From positions 62,001 to 126,000 of the forward strand of contig NZ_JANKZL010000010.1 in NCBI RefSeq assembly GCF_027568395.1: a stretch of 64,000 nt of DNA, in the 5' to 3' direction. The stretch is from Aminobacter sp. HY435 (GTDB taxonomy: Bacteria; Pseudomonadota; Alphaproteobacteria; Rhizobiales; Rhizobiaceae). Both the position numbers and the translations under genes were made by a program. Below the pieces are notes generated by a model. The model did no database searches and was not told where the DNA came from. It saw only the letters and a list, made by a program, of their open reading frames with translations. Position 1 is the stretch's first letter. Each line of letters starts with the position of its first letter. Shown here one piece after another: positions 53,691 through 62,786 of the stretch.

Positions 53691-54947
53691 TTATCGCTTC
53701 AGGTTGACGAGGATATCCATAAGGTCCGCGCCGGTTTGGAAGACCTTGGAATTGGCGGTGTAGTTGCGCTGGGACTCGATCATTGCGGTGAGTTCTTCCG
53801 CGATGTCGACATTCGAACCTTCAAGCGCTCCCGAAACGACCTTGCCAAGCTTGCCTTCGGTCGGCCAGCCGGTCTCGATCGGGCCGGAATCCTTGCTCTG
53901 GGCAAAGACGTTGCCGGAAATGTTGGTCAGGCGATCGGGGCTCGTGACCGAGGCGAGCGGGATCATGAACAGCGCTTTCATCGAGCCGTCGGCGTACTGT
54001 GCGTAGACAGTGCCGTCGGTGTCGATCTCGACGCGCTCGATGGCGCTCGGCGGGCTGCCGTCGACGATCGCCTTGGTCGGCGTATAGTCGGCTGCCAGCT
54101 GCGTCATCGCCGACATGTCGAGGGTCAGTGATCCACCGCCCGGCACAGTCAGGGTGATGTCCTTGGCGCTGGCAGCGGTCAGCTTGCCGGTCGTCGCATC
54201 GAAGTCCAGCGTTTCGGTTGCCAGCGGGCCGGCCGAATAGGGGAACGACGTGCCCGGCGTTGCGTTGGACTGGTCGAAGACGGTGACCTCCCAGGTGTTG
54301 GCCGCAGTCTTGGTGACGTAGACGTCGAGGAAGATCTTCTCGCCGAGATTGCCGTAGACGACCAGCGACGACTTGCCGGCCGAAGTTGCCGTTGCCGCAT
54401 TTGCCGATGGCAGGTTGGCGGCAGCCGTCACGCCGGCGCTGCTCGGCAGGTTGGCGGCAAACTGGCCGTTGGCGCTGGGAACCGGGTTCAGGCCATCTTC
54501 CTCGATGCGGATGGGAACCAGATTGTCCATCGCTACAGGAGTGGGCGGGGTACCGTTCTTCAGATCCCAGCCCTTGAGTATGTAGCCGCCGGAATTGACC
54601 AGATAGCCTTCGCCATCCGGCACGAATGCGCCGGCGCGGGTCAGGTAGTCGGTGCCGCTGGGATCCTGGACGACGAAGAAGCCGTTGCCGTCAATGGCAA
54701 GGTCGGTGACGGAGGTCGTGTACTGGAGGGGCCCCTGCTTGCTGACCGAGTTCAGCACCGTGGTGGTCACGCCACCGGAATTGTAGGAACCTGTCGTACC
54801 TGGCAAGACGAGGGAAGAGAATTCGGTGTAAGCGCGCTTGTAGCCGTTCGTGCTAGAATTCGCGATATTGTCGGCTACTGTGGACAGGCGGTTGGCCTGG
54901 GCGTTCATGCCCGACACACCGGTCCGCATCATTCCATAGAGGCTCAT
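53691..54947 (-). CDS. flgE: Flagellar hook protein FlgE
   Basis: The start is ATG 54947 (MSLYGMMRTGVSGM), with GGGGAGAC upstream; an ATG 5 codons earlier is unsupported. The 418-aa product has the rod/hook N-terminal motif NIANSSTNGYKRAYTEF, FFVVQDPSGTDYLTRAGAF, and the C-terminal DIAEELTAMIESQRNYTANS, DILVNLKR. It builds the hook. ftcR lies 72 bases upstream on the same strand. Confidence 0.95.
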   Translation of the reverse strand: MSLYGMMRTGVSGMNAQANRLSTVADNIANSSTNGYKRAYTEFSSLVLPGTTGSYNSGGVTTTVLNSVSKQGPLQYTTSVTDLAIDGNGFFVVQDPSGTDYLTRAGAFVPDGEGYLVNSGGYILKGWDLKNGTPPTPVAMDNLVPIRIEEDGLNPVPSANGQFAANLPSSAGVTAAANLPSANAATATSAGKSSLVVYGNLGEKIFLDVYVTKTAANTWEVTVFDQSNATPGTSFPYSAGPLATETLDFDATTGKLTAASAKDITLTVPGGGSLTLDMSAMTQLAADYTPTKAIVDGSPPSAIERVEIDTDGTVYAQYADGSMKALFMIPLASVTSPDRLTNISGNVFAQSKDSGPIETGWPTEGKLGKVVSGALEGSNVDIAEELTAMIESQRNYTANSKVFQTGADLMDILVNLKR

Positions 54948-55019
54948 CGATGGTCTCCCCAAATCTCATGCCACGAAGCTCAAACTACGTGGCATGACTT
55001 GCGCGAGGCTGACGCGGAA

Positions 55020-55688
55020 TCAGACGATCAGCCGGTATCCGAGGAAACGCTTGGAATCGATCGGGTCGTGGCCAAGGCGTTCGCGCAGCTTCTTGCGAAG
55101 CTTGGAGATGTGACTTTCGACGACGTTTTCTTCGACTTCTTCGTCGAAAACACCATAGATCGCGTTGAATACCTGGGTCTTGGTGACGCGGCGTCCGCTG
55201 TTGCTTGCCAGATATTCGAGAATCCGGCGTTCGCGGCGCGGCAATGGCATTGGCTGGCCGTCGACCTCCGGGTCGCGTCCGTCCATGAAGATGCGCATGG
55301 CGCCGATTTCGGTGAAGCCGGTGTCCTCCTGGGCGCGACGGCGGATTGCCGAAATGCGCGCGAGAATCTCGCGGATATGAACCGGCTTGCGGATGACATC
55401 GTCAACGCCGGACTCAAAGAGCTTGAGCGTGTTTTCGAGGTTGTTCTGTTCGCTGAGCGCGATGACCGGTGCCTTGGTGCGGTCGCGCAACTGACGAGGG
55501 GAGATCGAACCCTCGTTGCAGTCGCCGATGAGGAAGGCGCGCACAGAGCGCAGATCTTCATCGGGGGCGCTGGTGACCCACTCGCCGAACTCACTCGAGC
55601 GGAAGCCCGCGCAAGCCACACCTTCCCTGTCGAAAAGTGAATTATAACCCCTGGTGACGAGCTCTCGCTCGTCGACAACAACAATCAT
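55020..55688 (-). CDS. ftcR: Flagellar transcriptional regulator FtcR/Rem (CtrA-like OmpR family)
   Basis: ATG 55688 begins [10 protein letters not shown]. The 222-aa protein has a receiver-like domain with DE (6-7), an Asp in FLIGDCN and Lys in VIRKPVH, then an OmpR winged helix ([33 protein letters not shown]). It is the orthologue of FtcR of Brucella and Rem of Sinorhizobium, which switch on flagellar genes. It sits between the transglycosylase and flgE, as in those genomes. A TTAACCAT site lies 35 bases upstream of the start. Confidence 0.93.
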   Translation of the reverse strand: MIVVVDERELVTRGYNSLFDREGVACAGFRSSEFGEWVTSAPDEDLRSVRAFLIGDCNEGSISPRQLRDRTKAPVIALSEQNNLENTLKLFESGVDDVIRKPVHIREILARISAIRRRAQEDTGFTEIGAMRIFMDGRDPEVDGQPMPLPRRERRILEYLASNSGRRVTKTQVFNAIYGVFDEEVEENVVESHISKLRKKLRERLGHDPIDSKRFLGYRLIV

Positions 55689-55722
55689 CGGCCCCGCCTC
55701 CGAATCAAAAATGAACGCCCCG

Positions 55723-55730
55723 TTAACCAT
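55723..55730. promoter_or_regulatory. CtrA-like 8-mer upstream of ftcR
   Basis: TTAACCAT sits in the 214-base gap between the transglycosylase gene and ftcR, 35 bases upstream of the ftcR start. The motif lies on the plus strand and could overlap the promoter or 5' leader. A further GTAATGG follows shortly after. Confidence 0.45.
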
Positions 55731-55902
55731 TCGGTAATGGGTCGAGACCAAGGCGACCAATCGTGGATTCTTGCCGCTATTTTTTGGGGAGTCGGGAATC
55801 GCGCAGGTTGAACCGGCTGCACGACATGCGTGCATTCGTTTCGATGGATGATGCTGGCGATCAGGTCTCGGCAGGACGCCGGAGCGAGGCGGTCAAAAAC
55901 GC

Positions 55903-56493
55903 CTATGGGTTGCAGAACGACCTGGCGTTTGAGGTCCATTGGCCGAAGCCGGTGGCGACCATGTTGGAGATGACGCGACAGACATATCGCTTCTGGGCCG
56001 GGTCGTTGTCGGGGCCGGCGTGGTAACGCGCAACAGCCATCGACCACGACTCGTGGCGGCTATGGAGGCTGACCAAAAACCGCGCGGCGTAGTCGACATT
56101 GCGCCTGGGATCGAGCATGTCGGCGACACTGCGGAATTCGGCCGCGTGATAGCGGTGATTGATCTGCATGCAGCCAAGATCGATCAAGGTCTTGCCTTCG
56201 CCGCGCGCGGTGGCGAATGCGGCCAGCGCCTCGCTACGGTTTTTTGGAAATACTGCTTTTCCTTCTATATTCAATGCGTTGGGTTGGAGAGTTCCCTTCT
56301 TGCCGGTTTCGGTAAGACCGACGGCATAGAGAATTCCCACCGGTACGCCATAGCGTTCCGCCGCGCGCACGATCTCCGGTTCACAAGGGTTGGTCGCCGC
56401 CGAGGCAATGCCCGTCGCTGCGCTAGATGTAGAGGCTGCCGCCAGAAGATGCAGGGCCAGACGACGAGATGTTGCGTGTGCCGCCTTCTTCAC
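55903..56493 (-). CDS. Flagellar-cluster lytic transglycosylase (SLT domain)
   Basis: The best start is GTG 56493 (VKKAAHATSRR), preceded by GAGAGGAG. It gives 196 aa with a signal peptide (LALHLLAAASTSSAATGIASA). The SLT domain has ERYGVPVGILYAVGLTETG with a likely catalytic Glu, IDLGCMQINHRYH and ESWSMAVARYHAG. It overlaps the 3' end of fliK by 71 bases. It corresponds to the transglycosylase-like ORF between motD and flgE in Sinorhizobium and should open peptidoglycan for rod passage, complementing the short FlgJ. Confidence 0.85.
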   Translation of the reverse strand: MKKAAHATSRRLALHLLAAASTSSAATGIASAATNPCEPEIVRAAERYGVPVGILYAVGLTETGKKGTLQPNALNIEGKAVFPKNRSEALAAFATARGEGKTLIDLGCMQINHRYHAAEFRSVADMLDPRRNVDYAARFLVSLHSRHESWSMAVARYHAGPDNDPAQKRYVCRVISNMVATGFGQWTSNARSFCNP

Positions 56494-57709
56494 CTGCCGC
56501 TCCTCTCGATGTCTGTCTGTTGCCTGAATTCGCACCGTCACTGCCAGTTCCACCGGATTGGAACGCTTGTTGGTCGCGTCCTCCGGAACCCGTCTGCGGG
56601 GGGCTTGCATCCGTTCTCGCGCTGGCAGCGTTGTTGGTCGGCGGGGCCTGGATGGTGATGCGATCGACATCGAACCCGAGGCCTTTGAGTGCGCTGGTGA
56701 TCGCTTCGCGATCGGCTGAAAGACGATGATAGGCTTCCGCGTTCTCAACTTCTATTTCAACTGTCAGTTGTGATCCGGCGAGATGCAGATTGGCGTTCAC
56801 GGTGCCCAGTTCGACCGGGCGCAGCTGTATCTTGAGGGTGTGTGCCGAGGGTGCATTTGTGGCGGTTGTTTGCAATTGCTGAACGGCGGTCGCGGCAGCG
56901 GCGTGGCGCGGCGCGGCCGAGGCGATGTCCAGCGCCAGGGACGTCGCCGTCGTGCTTCCAGCGCCGGCTGCCGGCGCAGGCATTGCCTGCTCGGAAATGA
57001 TGCTGACGCGGCTTTGCTGCCCGGCGCTGTCCGCCTGTCGGGCAGGGACCTGGCGGGCTGGCTTGTCCGTCTCGGCGGCGCGGCCTTCGGCCGGGGCTCC
57101 GGAGGCCGGATCGGCGTTGGCAATGAGTTCCTCGCCTGATGTGGCGGCCATGCCATCGGGAAGCCGCATGCCGGCCTGGGCGTTGTGTTGTGCGGTCTGG
57201 TCCGATGTCGAGACGGTCGTCGGGGTTGCTGTCCCGGCGGTTCGAGACGCTGCCTGTCCCGGCAGTTCGCCGTTCTCTTCGGCTGGTGCGTTGGTGCTTG
57301 CCGGTTGGCTTGCGACCTTGCGCAGTTCGCTGAGCGCCAACACCAGCGGCAGCGCTGTTTCCGCAGGCTGTTCGGCCTTTGCAGTGTCCTTGGCCGGCTG
57401 ATCCGGCAATGGCGGCTCGAGGGTCGAGGGCTCCCCATCGGCGAGCGGCACGTCCTGGTCGGCGGGCGTCTCGGTGTCCGGTTCGGAGGCGCCTTGCGTT
57501 GCCAGCCGCTCGACGAGCTTGAGCCAGCGCTTGTCGCGCGGCGCTTCGTTGTCGAGGCGCTTGTCCTGTGGCTTGTCCTCGGCCTTGGCTCGGCCAAGCA
57601 AAGCCTGGTCGAAACCATCCTGTTCGCCGTCATTGGCGGCTGCCGTACGATTGCCGTTGGCGGACTGGGCGGCGGGCGAGCCCACCAGAGCCGAGCGGAT
57701 GTCGGTCAT
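56423..57709 (-). CDS. fliK: Flagellar hook-length control protein FliK/MotD
   Basis: The 428-aa protein is Ala/Pro/Glu-rich and disordered for ~270 residues. Its C-terminal FliK domain shows HTLKIQLRPVELGTVNANL, LTVEIEVENAEAYHRLSADR and ALKGLGFDVDRI. In rhizobia this gene was first named motD. It measures hook length and switches export specificity. The start overlaps the motC stop by 4 bases. Confidence 0.92.
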   Translation of the reverse strand: MTDIRSALVGSPAAQSANGNRTAAANDGEQDGFDQALLGRAKAEDKPQDKRLDNEAPRDKRWLKLVERLATQGASEPDTETPADQDVPLADGEPSTLEPPLPDQPAKDTAKAEQPAETALPLVLALSELRKVASQPASTNAPAEENGELPGQAASRTAGTATPTTVSTSDQTAQHNAQAGMRLPDGMAATSGEELIANADPASGAPAEGRAAETDKPARQVPARQADSAGQQSRVSIISEQAMPAPAAGAGSTTATSLALDIASAAPRHAAAATAVQQLQTTATNAPSAHTLKIQLRPVELGTVNANLHLAGSQLTVEIEVENAEAYHRLSADREAITSALKGLGFDVDRITIQAPPTNNAASARTDASPPQTGSGGRDQQAFQSGGTGSDGANSGNRQTSRGAAGEEGGTRNISSSGPASSGGSLYI

Positions 57710-59076
57710 TGGGGGGAGGCTCCTAGAAGTTCGTCGATGGCCTCGAGCGTGCGGCGGGTCTGGACGATCTTGGGGTCGTCCGGTTCGCTCGGCGTTTCGG
57801 GCTGTCGCGCTGTGTCGGTTGAAGCTGCCGGAGCGCCAAGCGGAATCTGCCTGACCTTGGCTGCCGGCGCCGGCGTTGAAGACGGCTGCGCCGCGGGCTC
57901 GGCCTTGGCGGGTTCGGCGTCGATGGCGTCGGGGATCATCGGATCGCGGTGGTCGGAAGGAATGTCGATGGCCGCTGGCGGCAGCTCGGCGATGTCGGCG
58001 GGCTTGCTTGCCGCCGCGGGCGGCGTTGCTGCCGGTACTGCCGACGTCACTTCGGAGGCCACCGCTTCAGCTGCGTCGAGCAAGGCGCGGTCGCCCTTGG
58101 AAAGCTTGCTGTGGTCAATGCCGCCCAGCTTGCCGAGCATGTCCTCGACGCTTCCCGATGTCACGGCGGAGATGCCCGAATAGAGCTGGGACCGCGGATC
58201 GTCGCCGGACGTCTTGCCGTCACGGCCTTGCTCGGCCTTGCGCGAGGCAAAGGACGAAAGCTCGGTCAGGCCGTCTATGGCGGCGCGGCGCGCTATGCGC
58301 AGATAGACGACCCTTTCCTGCTCGGCGTCCATCATCGCGGTGATTTCGCCAAGCGTGTCAAAATCGATGGAGCTGTGCAAGTCGACCACGCCGGCGACGA
58401 AGGCATCGGCAAACTGGCTGGCGTAGGGCGAGCGCAGATAGCTGCGGACATACTGGACCGAGTTGCGCAGAAAGCGCGAGCCGTCGCCGAGCTTCGGCGT
58501 CAGGGCCACCGAGCGGCGGAGCGCTGCTTCCTCAACCAGGGTGCCCGGGCTCATCACCCGTGCTTGGTCGAAGAGCTTGAGAGCGGCTTCGGGATCCTGG
58601 TTGATGCTCACCGAACCTTTGACCAGGGCCAGGAACGCGCCGAGCTCCGAGACCTGGGCGAGCGGATCGACGGTGGCAAGCGCGTCCACCGTGCCCTTGG
58701 GCTTGCCGCGCAGGTAGTCAATGACGCCTTGCGCCAGGGTGCGGTCGGCGTCTTCGAGCGTGAGGCGCGAAATGACCTGTTCGATGGTCAGCGGGTTGCC
58801 ACCGCTCATCGCGTAGATCAGCAGTGCGCGAAAATTCTTTGGTTCCTTGAAGGAAGCCGGATCGGCGGTGCGCATGCGCTCGTCGGTCATTTCCAGCAGC
58901 CGTCGCTGCATCGGCAGCGATGCCTGGTCGCCCGTGGCGATGCGATCCTGCACCAGCTGCAGGCACCGTACCATCTGGTACGGTTCGAGCGCGGGGGCCT
59001 CGCTGGCATGGGCGCGCCCGCTCGCGACCATGATCGCGACAAGGGCTACGCCGGAAAGGGCCGCAGCGAGCCTCAT
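57706..59076 (-). CDS. motC: Periplasmic motility protein MotC
   Basis: The 456-aa protein has a signal peptide (LAAALSGVALVAIMVASGRAHA), a helical domain with EPYQMVRCLQLVQDRIATGD, and a Pro/Ala-rich C-terminal tail. MotC is found only in rhizobia and relatives, where it binds MotB in the periplasm and is needed for motor function. Ends overlap motB and fliK by 4 bases each, so the genes are translationally coupled. Confidence 0.92.
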   Translation of the reverse strand: MRLAAALSGVALVAIMVASGRAHASEAPALEPYQMVRCLQLVQDRIATGDQASLPMQRRLLEMTDERMRTADPASFKEPKNFRALLIYAMSGGNPLTIEQVISRLTLEDADRTLAQGVIDYLRGKPKGTVDALATVDPLAQVSELGAFLALVKGSVSINQDPEAALKLFDQARVMSPGTLVEEAALRRSVALTPKLGDGSRFLRNSVQYVRSYLRSPYASQFADAFVAGVVDLHSSIDFDTLGEITAMMDAEQERVVYLRIARRAAIDGLTELSSFASRKAEQGRDGKTSGDDPRSQLYSGISAVTSGSVEDMLGKLGGIDHSKLSKGDRALLDAAEAVASEVTSAVPAATPPAAASKPADIAELPPAAIDIPSDHRDPMIPDAIDAEPAKAEPAAQPSSTPAPAAKVRQIPLGAPAASTDTARQPETPSEPDDPKIVQTRRTLEAIDELLGASPQ

Positions 59077-60407
59077 TCGGCCGTCTCCAGCAGGATCTCT
59101 ATGCGACGGTTGGTGGCCGAGAACGGTTCCGCGGCATCCTTCAGCTTGCGGTCGGCGAAGCCGGCGACTTCGACGATACGCTTTTCGTCGAGACCGGCGC
59201 GGACGAGCATGTAGTAGGCCGAGTGAGCGCGCGCCGTCGACAGCCGCCAGTTGTCGTAGCCGCCGCCACGGAACGGGCGGGCGTCGGTATGGCCGTTGAT
59301 CGAGACGTTGCCGGGGTGGTCGGCGATGGTCCTGGCGATCTTCTCCATTGCCAGGATCAGCTGCTTGCGCGGCACGGCTGAGCCGATCTCGAACATGCCG
59401 AAGTCGAATTGCTCGGTGACCGAGATGACCACGCCCTTGCCCGTGGCGACGACGGACAATCCTTCGGGCAGGGCTTTGCCCGACTGGATCGCCTGCGACA
59501 GCTCGCGGCGGATGGCATCCGCTTCGCTCAAAGTCTCGCTCGACGGGGTCTCGTCGCGAGGCTTCGGTTGCTTGGCGACTGCTTCGGTTTCCGCAGCATC
59601 CGGTTTCGGGGCGTCGCCCGGCTTGGCCGCCTGTGCGCCGTTGCTGCGCTCGATCGGCGCCGGTGGGGTGGGGGCCGTGGCCGCGGCGCCTTCGCCGGCC
59701 GGCGTTAGCGCCTCGGTCGCCTTGACAGGTTGCGATTTGGCCGAACGTTCGACCTTGTCGCCTGGCTTGGCCGGCTCACCCTCGAGGGCCGCGCGCTCGG
59801 CACTGGCCTCGGCTGCGGGCGTTGCGACCTGCTCGGTCCAGAAATCGGGCGCAAACGGATCGCGATAAGCTTCGCCGCTGGCCGCGCCGCTTGCCGAGCC
59901 GGCCTCCAGCGCGCCGCCATCGCCCTTGTCGGAGAGGTTGGCCTTGGTGCCGCTCTCCTGCGCGATTTCGGCAAGAACGGCATAGGGGTCCGCAAACAGG
60001 TGTTCGTCGGAGCGGGCCGTCGTGTCGGACGATGCGGCCGAGTTCTGTTCCGTCGAGGGACCTGCGTTACCGCGTCCGTCGACGCCTGCCTTGCCGCTCA
60101 CTTCCTGCGGATTTTCGGCGGTCAGGCCGGCGGAATTGGGCCCGTCGCCCATTTCTTCGAGGCCCTTGCGGCTGGCCTGGCGGTCGACGAGCTTGACCGG
60201 ATTGAAATAGCTGGCGACCGCAGCCTTGGTCTGTTCGTTGGCGGCGCTGATCAGCCACATGACAAGAAAAAAGCACATCATCGCCGTCATGAAATCGGCG
60301 AAGGCAATCTTCCACACGCCGCCATGGTGTGCCTCGTCGTGGTCCGAGTGGGCGCGGCGGACGATGACGATCTCGTGACGCGGCTCGCTGCCGTCGGCGA
60401 CGCTCAT
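59073..60407 (-). CDS. motB: Flagellar motor stator protein MotB
   Basis: The start is ATG 60407 (MSVADGSEPRH), which overlaps the stop of the preceding gene. The 444-aa product has the MotB membrane helix with the proton-carrying Asp (WKIAFADFMTAMMCFFLVMW), a long Ala/Pro/Glu-rich spacer (~110-300, longer than in E. coli), and a C-terminal OmpA-like domain (INGHTDARPFRGGGYDNWRL). It anchors the stator to peptidoglycan. MotA lies outside the window. Confidence 0.94.
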   Translation of the reverse strand: MSVADGSEPRHEIVIVRRAHSDHDEAHHGGVWKIAFADFMTAMMCFFLVMWLISAANEQTKAAVASYFNPVKLVDRQASRKGLEEMGDGPNSAGLTAENPQEVSGKAGVDGRGNAGPSTEQNSAASSDTTARSDEHLFADPYAVLAEIAQESGTKANLSDKGDGGALEAGSASGAASGEAYRDPFAPDFWTEQVATPAAEASAERAALEGEPAKPGDKVERSAKSQPVKATEALTPAGEGAAATAPTPPAPIERSNGAQAAKPGDAPKPDAAETEAVAKQPKPRDETPSSETLSEADAIRRELSQAIQSGKALPEGLSVVATGKGVVISVTEQFDFGMFEIGSAVPRKQLILAMEKIARTIADHPGNVSINGHTDARPFRGGGYDNWRLSTARAHSAYYMLVRAGLDEKRIVEVAGFADRKLKDAAEPFSATNRRIEILLETAE

Positions 60408-61030
60408 GGCAAGGTCTCGGAGAGCGCCGCCGACCATTCGCCGAGCCGGGTCTCAAACAGGTTGTCGTCAATCGCGACGCTTAGGTCGAAGCTGGTGGTC
60501 TCGGTGTAGTCGAGGCTGTCGGCCCGCTCGCCGAGCGCCTTGGCCAGGGCTTCGAACATCAATTGCGGCCCGCTGACCTTGATGCGCACCGCTTCGCGGT
60601 CGACAAGCGTCGATGCGATGGCTGCGGCAAGGGCGGCGACCGAACGGTCGCGGATGTCGTCGCTGACCAGGCCGGCGATGACGCGCGCGGCTGCATCGGT
60701 GGTGAGTTGCACCAGACGCGTCTCGGCACTGCCGAAGCCCGCGACGATTGCAGCGCCGGTTTCGGCGCCAAGGCGCGTTCCCAGCGCCTCGAGCTCATCA
60801 GCATGCTGCCGCCGCTCCGCCTCGAGCGTCGCGTTGAATTCTTCCTGCAATCGGCCCGCGAGGTCCGTCTCCGCCTGGGCTACGGCCGCGGCGATCATGG
60901 CCGGTATGTCCGGGTCGGGGACGGCTTGGGGGTAGGTGGGCGGAGCGACATGAGCCCCCTCGGCCTCGTCGCTGCGCGCGGCATGCGGCGCGAAGTCGGT
61001 GAGCCTTTCGAACAGCGCTGCAATGGACAT
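60404..61030 (-). CDS. FliH-like flagellar assembly protein
   Basis: ATG 61030 begins MSIAALFERLTDF. The 208-aa product has an acidic, Pro-rich N-terminus and a long helical middle (IAAAVAQAETDLAGRL, EFNATLEAERRQHADELEAL). A C-terminal domain with ALAAAIASTLVDREAVRIKV and SFDLSVAIDDNLFETRLGEW recalls FliH/YscL stator proteins of the export ATPase. It lies between fliF and motB, coupled on both sides (one-base overlap with fliF). Confidence 0.7.
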   Translation of the reverse strand: MSIAALFERLTDFAPHAARSDEAEGAHVAPPTYPQAVPDPDIPAMIAAAVAQAETDLAGRLQEEFNATLEAERRQHADELEALGTRLGAETGAAIVAGFGSAETRLVQLTTDAAARVIAGLVSDDIRDRSVAALAAAIASTLVDREAVRIKVSGPQLMFEALAKALGERADSLDYTETTSFDLSVAIDDNLFETRLGEWSAALSETLP

Positions 61031-62664
61031 CAGGCGGCAACCTCCTGGGCGGCCCATTTGCGCAGGATGAGCGCGGTACGTTCCTCATTGAGGTCGACCA
61101 TGCGGGCAAGGCGGTCCTGCGGCGCGGGGCGCAGCTTGTTGCGCAGATCATCGAGGGCGGCCGGCCGGTTGGAGCCTGGAAGCAGGGGGGTGGGAGCCTC
61201 GGCGCTGTCGTCGGGCGTCGGCAGCGAGCGCTGCACTTCATCGAAGCTCGGGCCGGCGAGTGCCGCAGCCTGCGGCCTGGCCAGCGCCGCAGCCATCGGG
61301 CGAAGGCCGAAGAAGGCGAGCAGGAACACCACCAGCACGAAGGCGCCGGCATTGATCATGGTGCCGGCGTGCTGGCCAACGGAGGCAAGCATGCCGGGCC
61401 CCGCGATTTCCTCGCCGTCGAGACCCTCGATGAACTCGACCGCCGAGACGTTGATCACGTCGCCGCGCTTTTCGTCGAAACCGGTGGCCGAAGCCACCAT
61501 CTTCTGGATGTCGGCGACGCGGGCGGCGATCAGCTCCGGGGTGGCGTTCTGGCCAAGGATGGCGGCGAGGCGCTGCTGGTTGACCACGACCGCAATCGAC
61601 ATCTTGGTCACGGAGTAGCCATTCGAGACCGTGGCGATGCGCTTGGAGTTCATCTCGTAATTGGTGATCTCTTCCTTGCGGTCGCTGGCCGAGCTCGACT
61701 GCGGACCGTCGGTCGCTGTTGCTTCGGCTTCCGGCAGGTTCTGCTCGACGCTGGCCGGCGTCGACGACTGCTTCTGGTTCGAATTCTCGTTGGCGCGAAC
61801 GACCTGGACCGAGCGCTCGACGCGCGATTCCGGATCGAAGATCGTCTCTTCGGTCTGTCGCGAGTCGGTGTTGACGTCGGCCTTGACGCTGGCGCGGAAG
61901 TTGTCCGGGCCGAGATAGGCGGCAAGCGCGCGCCGGATGTTGTCTTCGATCTGGGTCTCCACGGTGCGCTCGACGCCGATGGAGCGGGCGGCGCTGGAGT
62001 TGTTGGGATCATCGCCGGCGGCAAGCAGATTGCCGCTTGAATCGAGAACCGTCACGCGCTCGGCGTCGAGGCCGGGCACGGCCGCCGCGACCAGGTGGCG
62101 GATGGACATAGCGCTCTTGTCCGCGTCGACGCTGGAGGCACGGATGACGACCGATGCGGAGGGCTGCTGCTCGTCGCGGCGGAAATTGGCGCGCTCGGAC
62201 ATTACGATGTGGACGCGAGCGGCCTTGATGCCCTGGATCGATTGGATGGTGCGGGCAATCTCGCCCTCAAGCGCGCGGACGCGGGTGACCTGCTGCATGA
62301 AGGAGGTGAGGCCGAGCGATCCGACATTGTCGAACAGTTCGTAGCCGGCATTGGCGCTGGAGGGCAGGCCCTTTTCGGCGAGCAGCATGCGCGCCTGCGC
62401 AGTGCTGCCGGCGGGCACAAGAACCGTGGTTCCGTCGGAGGCGACGTCGAAGCCGATGCCGGCTTCGCCAAGCACCATGCCGATCTGGTTGACGTCCGAG
62501 CGCTCGAGCCCGACATACAGCGTCTCGTAGGCAGGGCGGTTGAGATACACCGACGCCACCGCCACGACGGCGACGACGAGTGCTGCGATGGCACCAAGGA
62601 TCGCAAGCCTGCGCGGACCGAAACTCCGCAAATTGGCGACGACGCTCTGTAGTTGTTCGGGCAC
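61030..62664 (-). CDS. fliF: Flagellar MS-ring protein FliF
   Basis: The 544-aa protein has an N-terminal membrane helix (ILGAIAALVVAVVAVASVYL), the periplasmic ring domains (TLYVGLERSDVNQIGMVLGE, GYELFDNVGSLGLTSFMQQV, ARVHIVMSER), a second helix near 430-450, and a C-terminal cytoplasmic segment (PQDRLARMVDLNEERTALIL) that binds FliG. It is the base of the flagellar rotor. It is the first gene of the coupled block fliF-fliH-motB-motC-fliK. Confidence 0.96.
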   Translation of the reverse strand: MPEQLQSVVANLRSFGPRRLAILGAIAALVVAVVAVASVYLNRPAYETLYVGLERSDVNQIGMVLGEAGIGFDVASDGTTVLVPAGSTAQARMLLAEKGLPSSANAGYELFDNVGSLGLTSFMQQVTRVRALEGEIARTIQSIQGIKAARVHIVMSERANFRRDEQQPSASVVIRASSVDADKSAMSIRHLVAAAVPGLDAERVTVLDSSGNLLAAGDDPNNSSAARSIGVERTVETQIEDNIRRALAAYLGPDNFRASVKADVNTDSRQTEETIFDPESRVERSVQVVRANENSNQKQSSTPASVEQNLPEAEATATDGPQSSSASDRKEEITNYEMNSKRIATVSNGYSVTKMSIAVVVNQQRLAAILGQNATPELIAARVADIQKMVASATGFDEKRGDVINVSAVEFIEGLDGEEIAGPGMLASVGQHAGTMINAGAFVLVVFLLAFFGLRPMAAALARPQAAALAGPSFDEVQRSLPTPDDSAEAPTPLLPGSNRPAALDDLRNKLRPAPQDRLARMVDLNEERTALILRKWAAQEVAA

Positions 62665-62728
62665 GTGCGTAAGCTCCCCGCAATATCTTCCGCCGCGACC
62701 CTAGACCTCGAAGCTTGTGCGAAAATGA

Positions 62729-62755
62729 AATGGCCGCGCACGAGGCGCGGCCATT
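62729..62755 (-). terminator. Terminator of the flagellin gene
   Basis: AATGGCCGCGC and GCGCGGCCATT pair around a 5-base loop, 31 bases after the flagellin stop. On the minus strand the stem runs into TTCATTTTCGC. It separates flagellin from fliF. Confidence 0.82.
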
Positions 62756-62786
62756 CTGGAAGACTTCCGGACCGGTCGGGTGTCGA

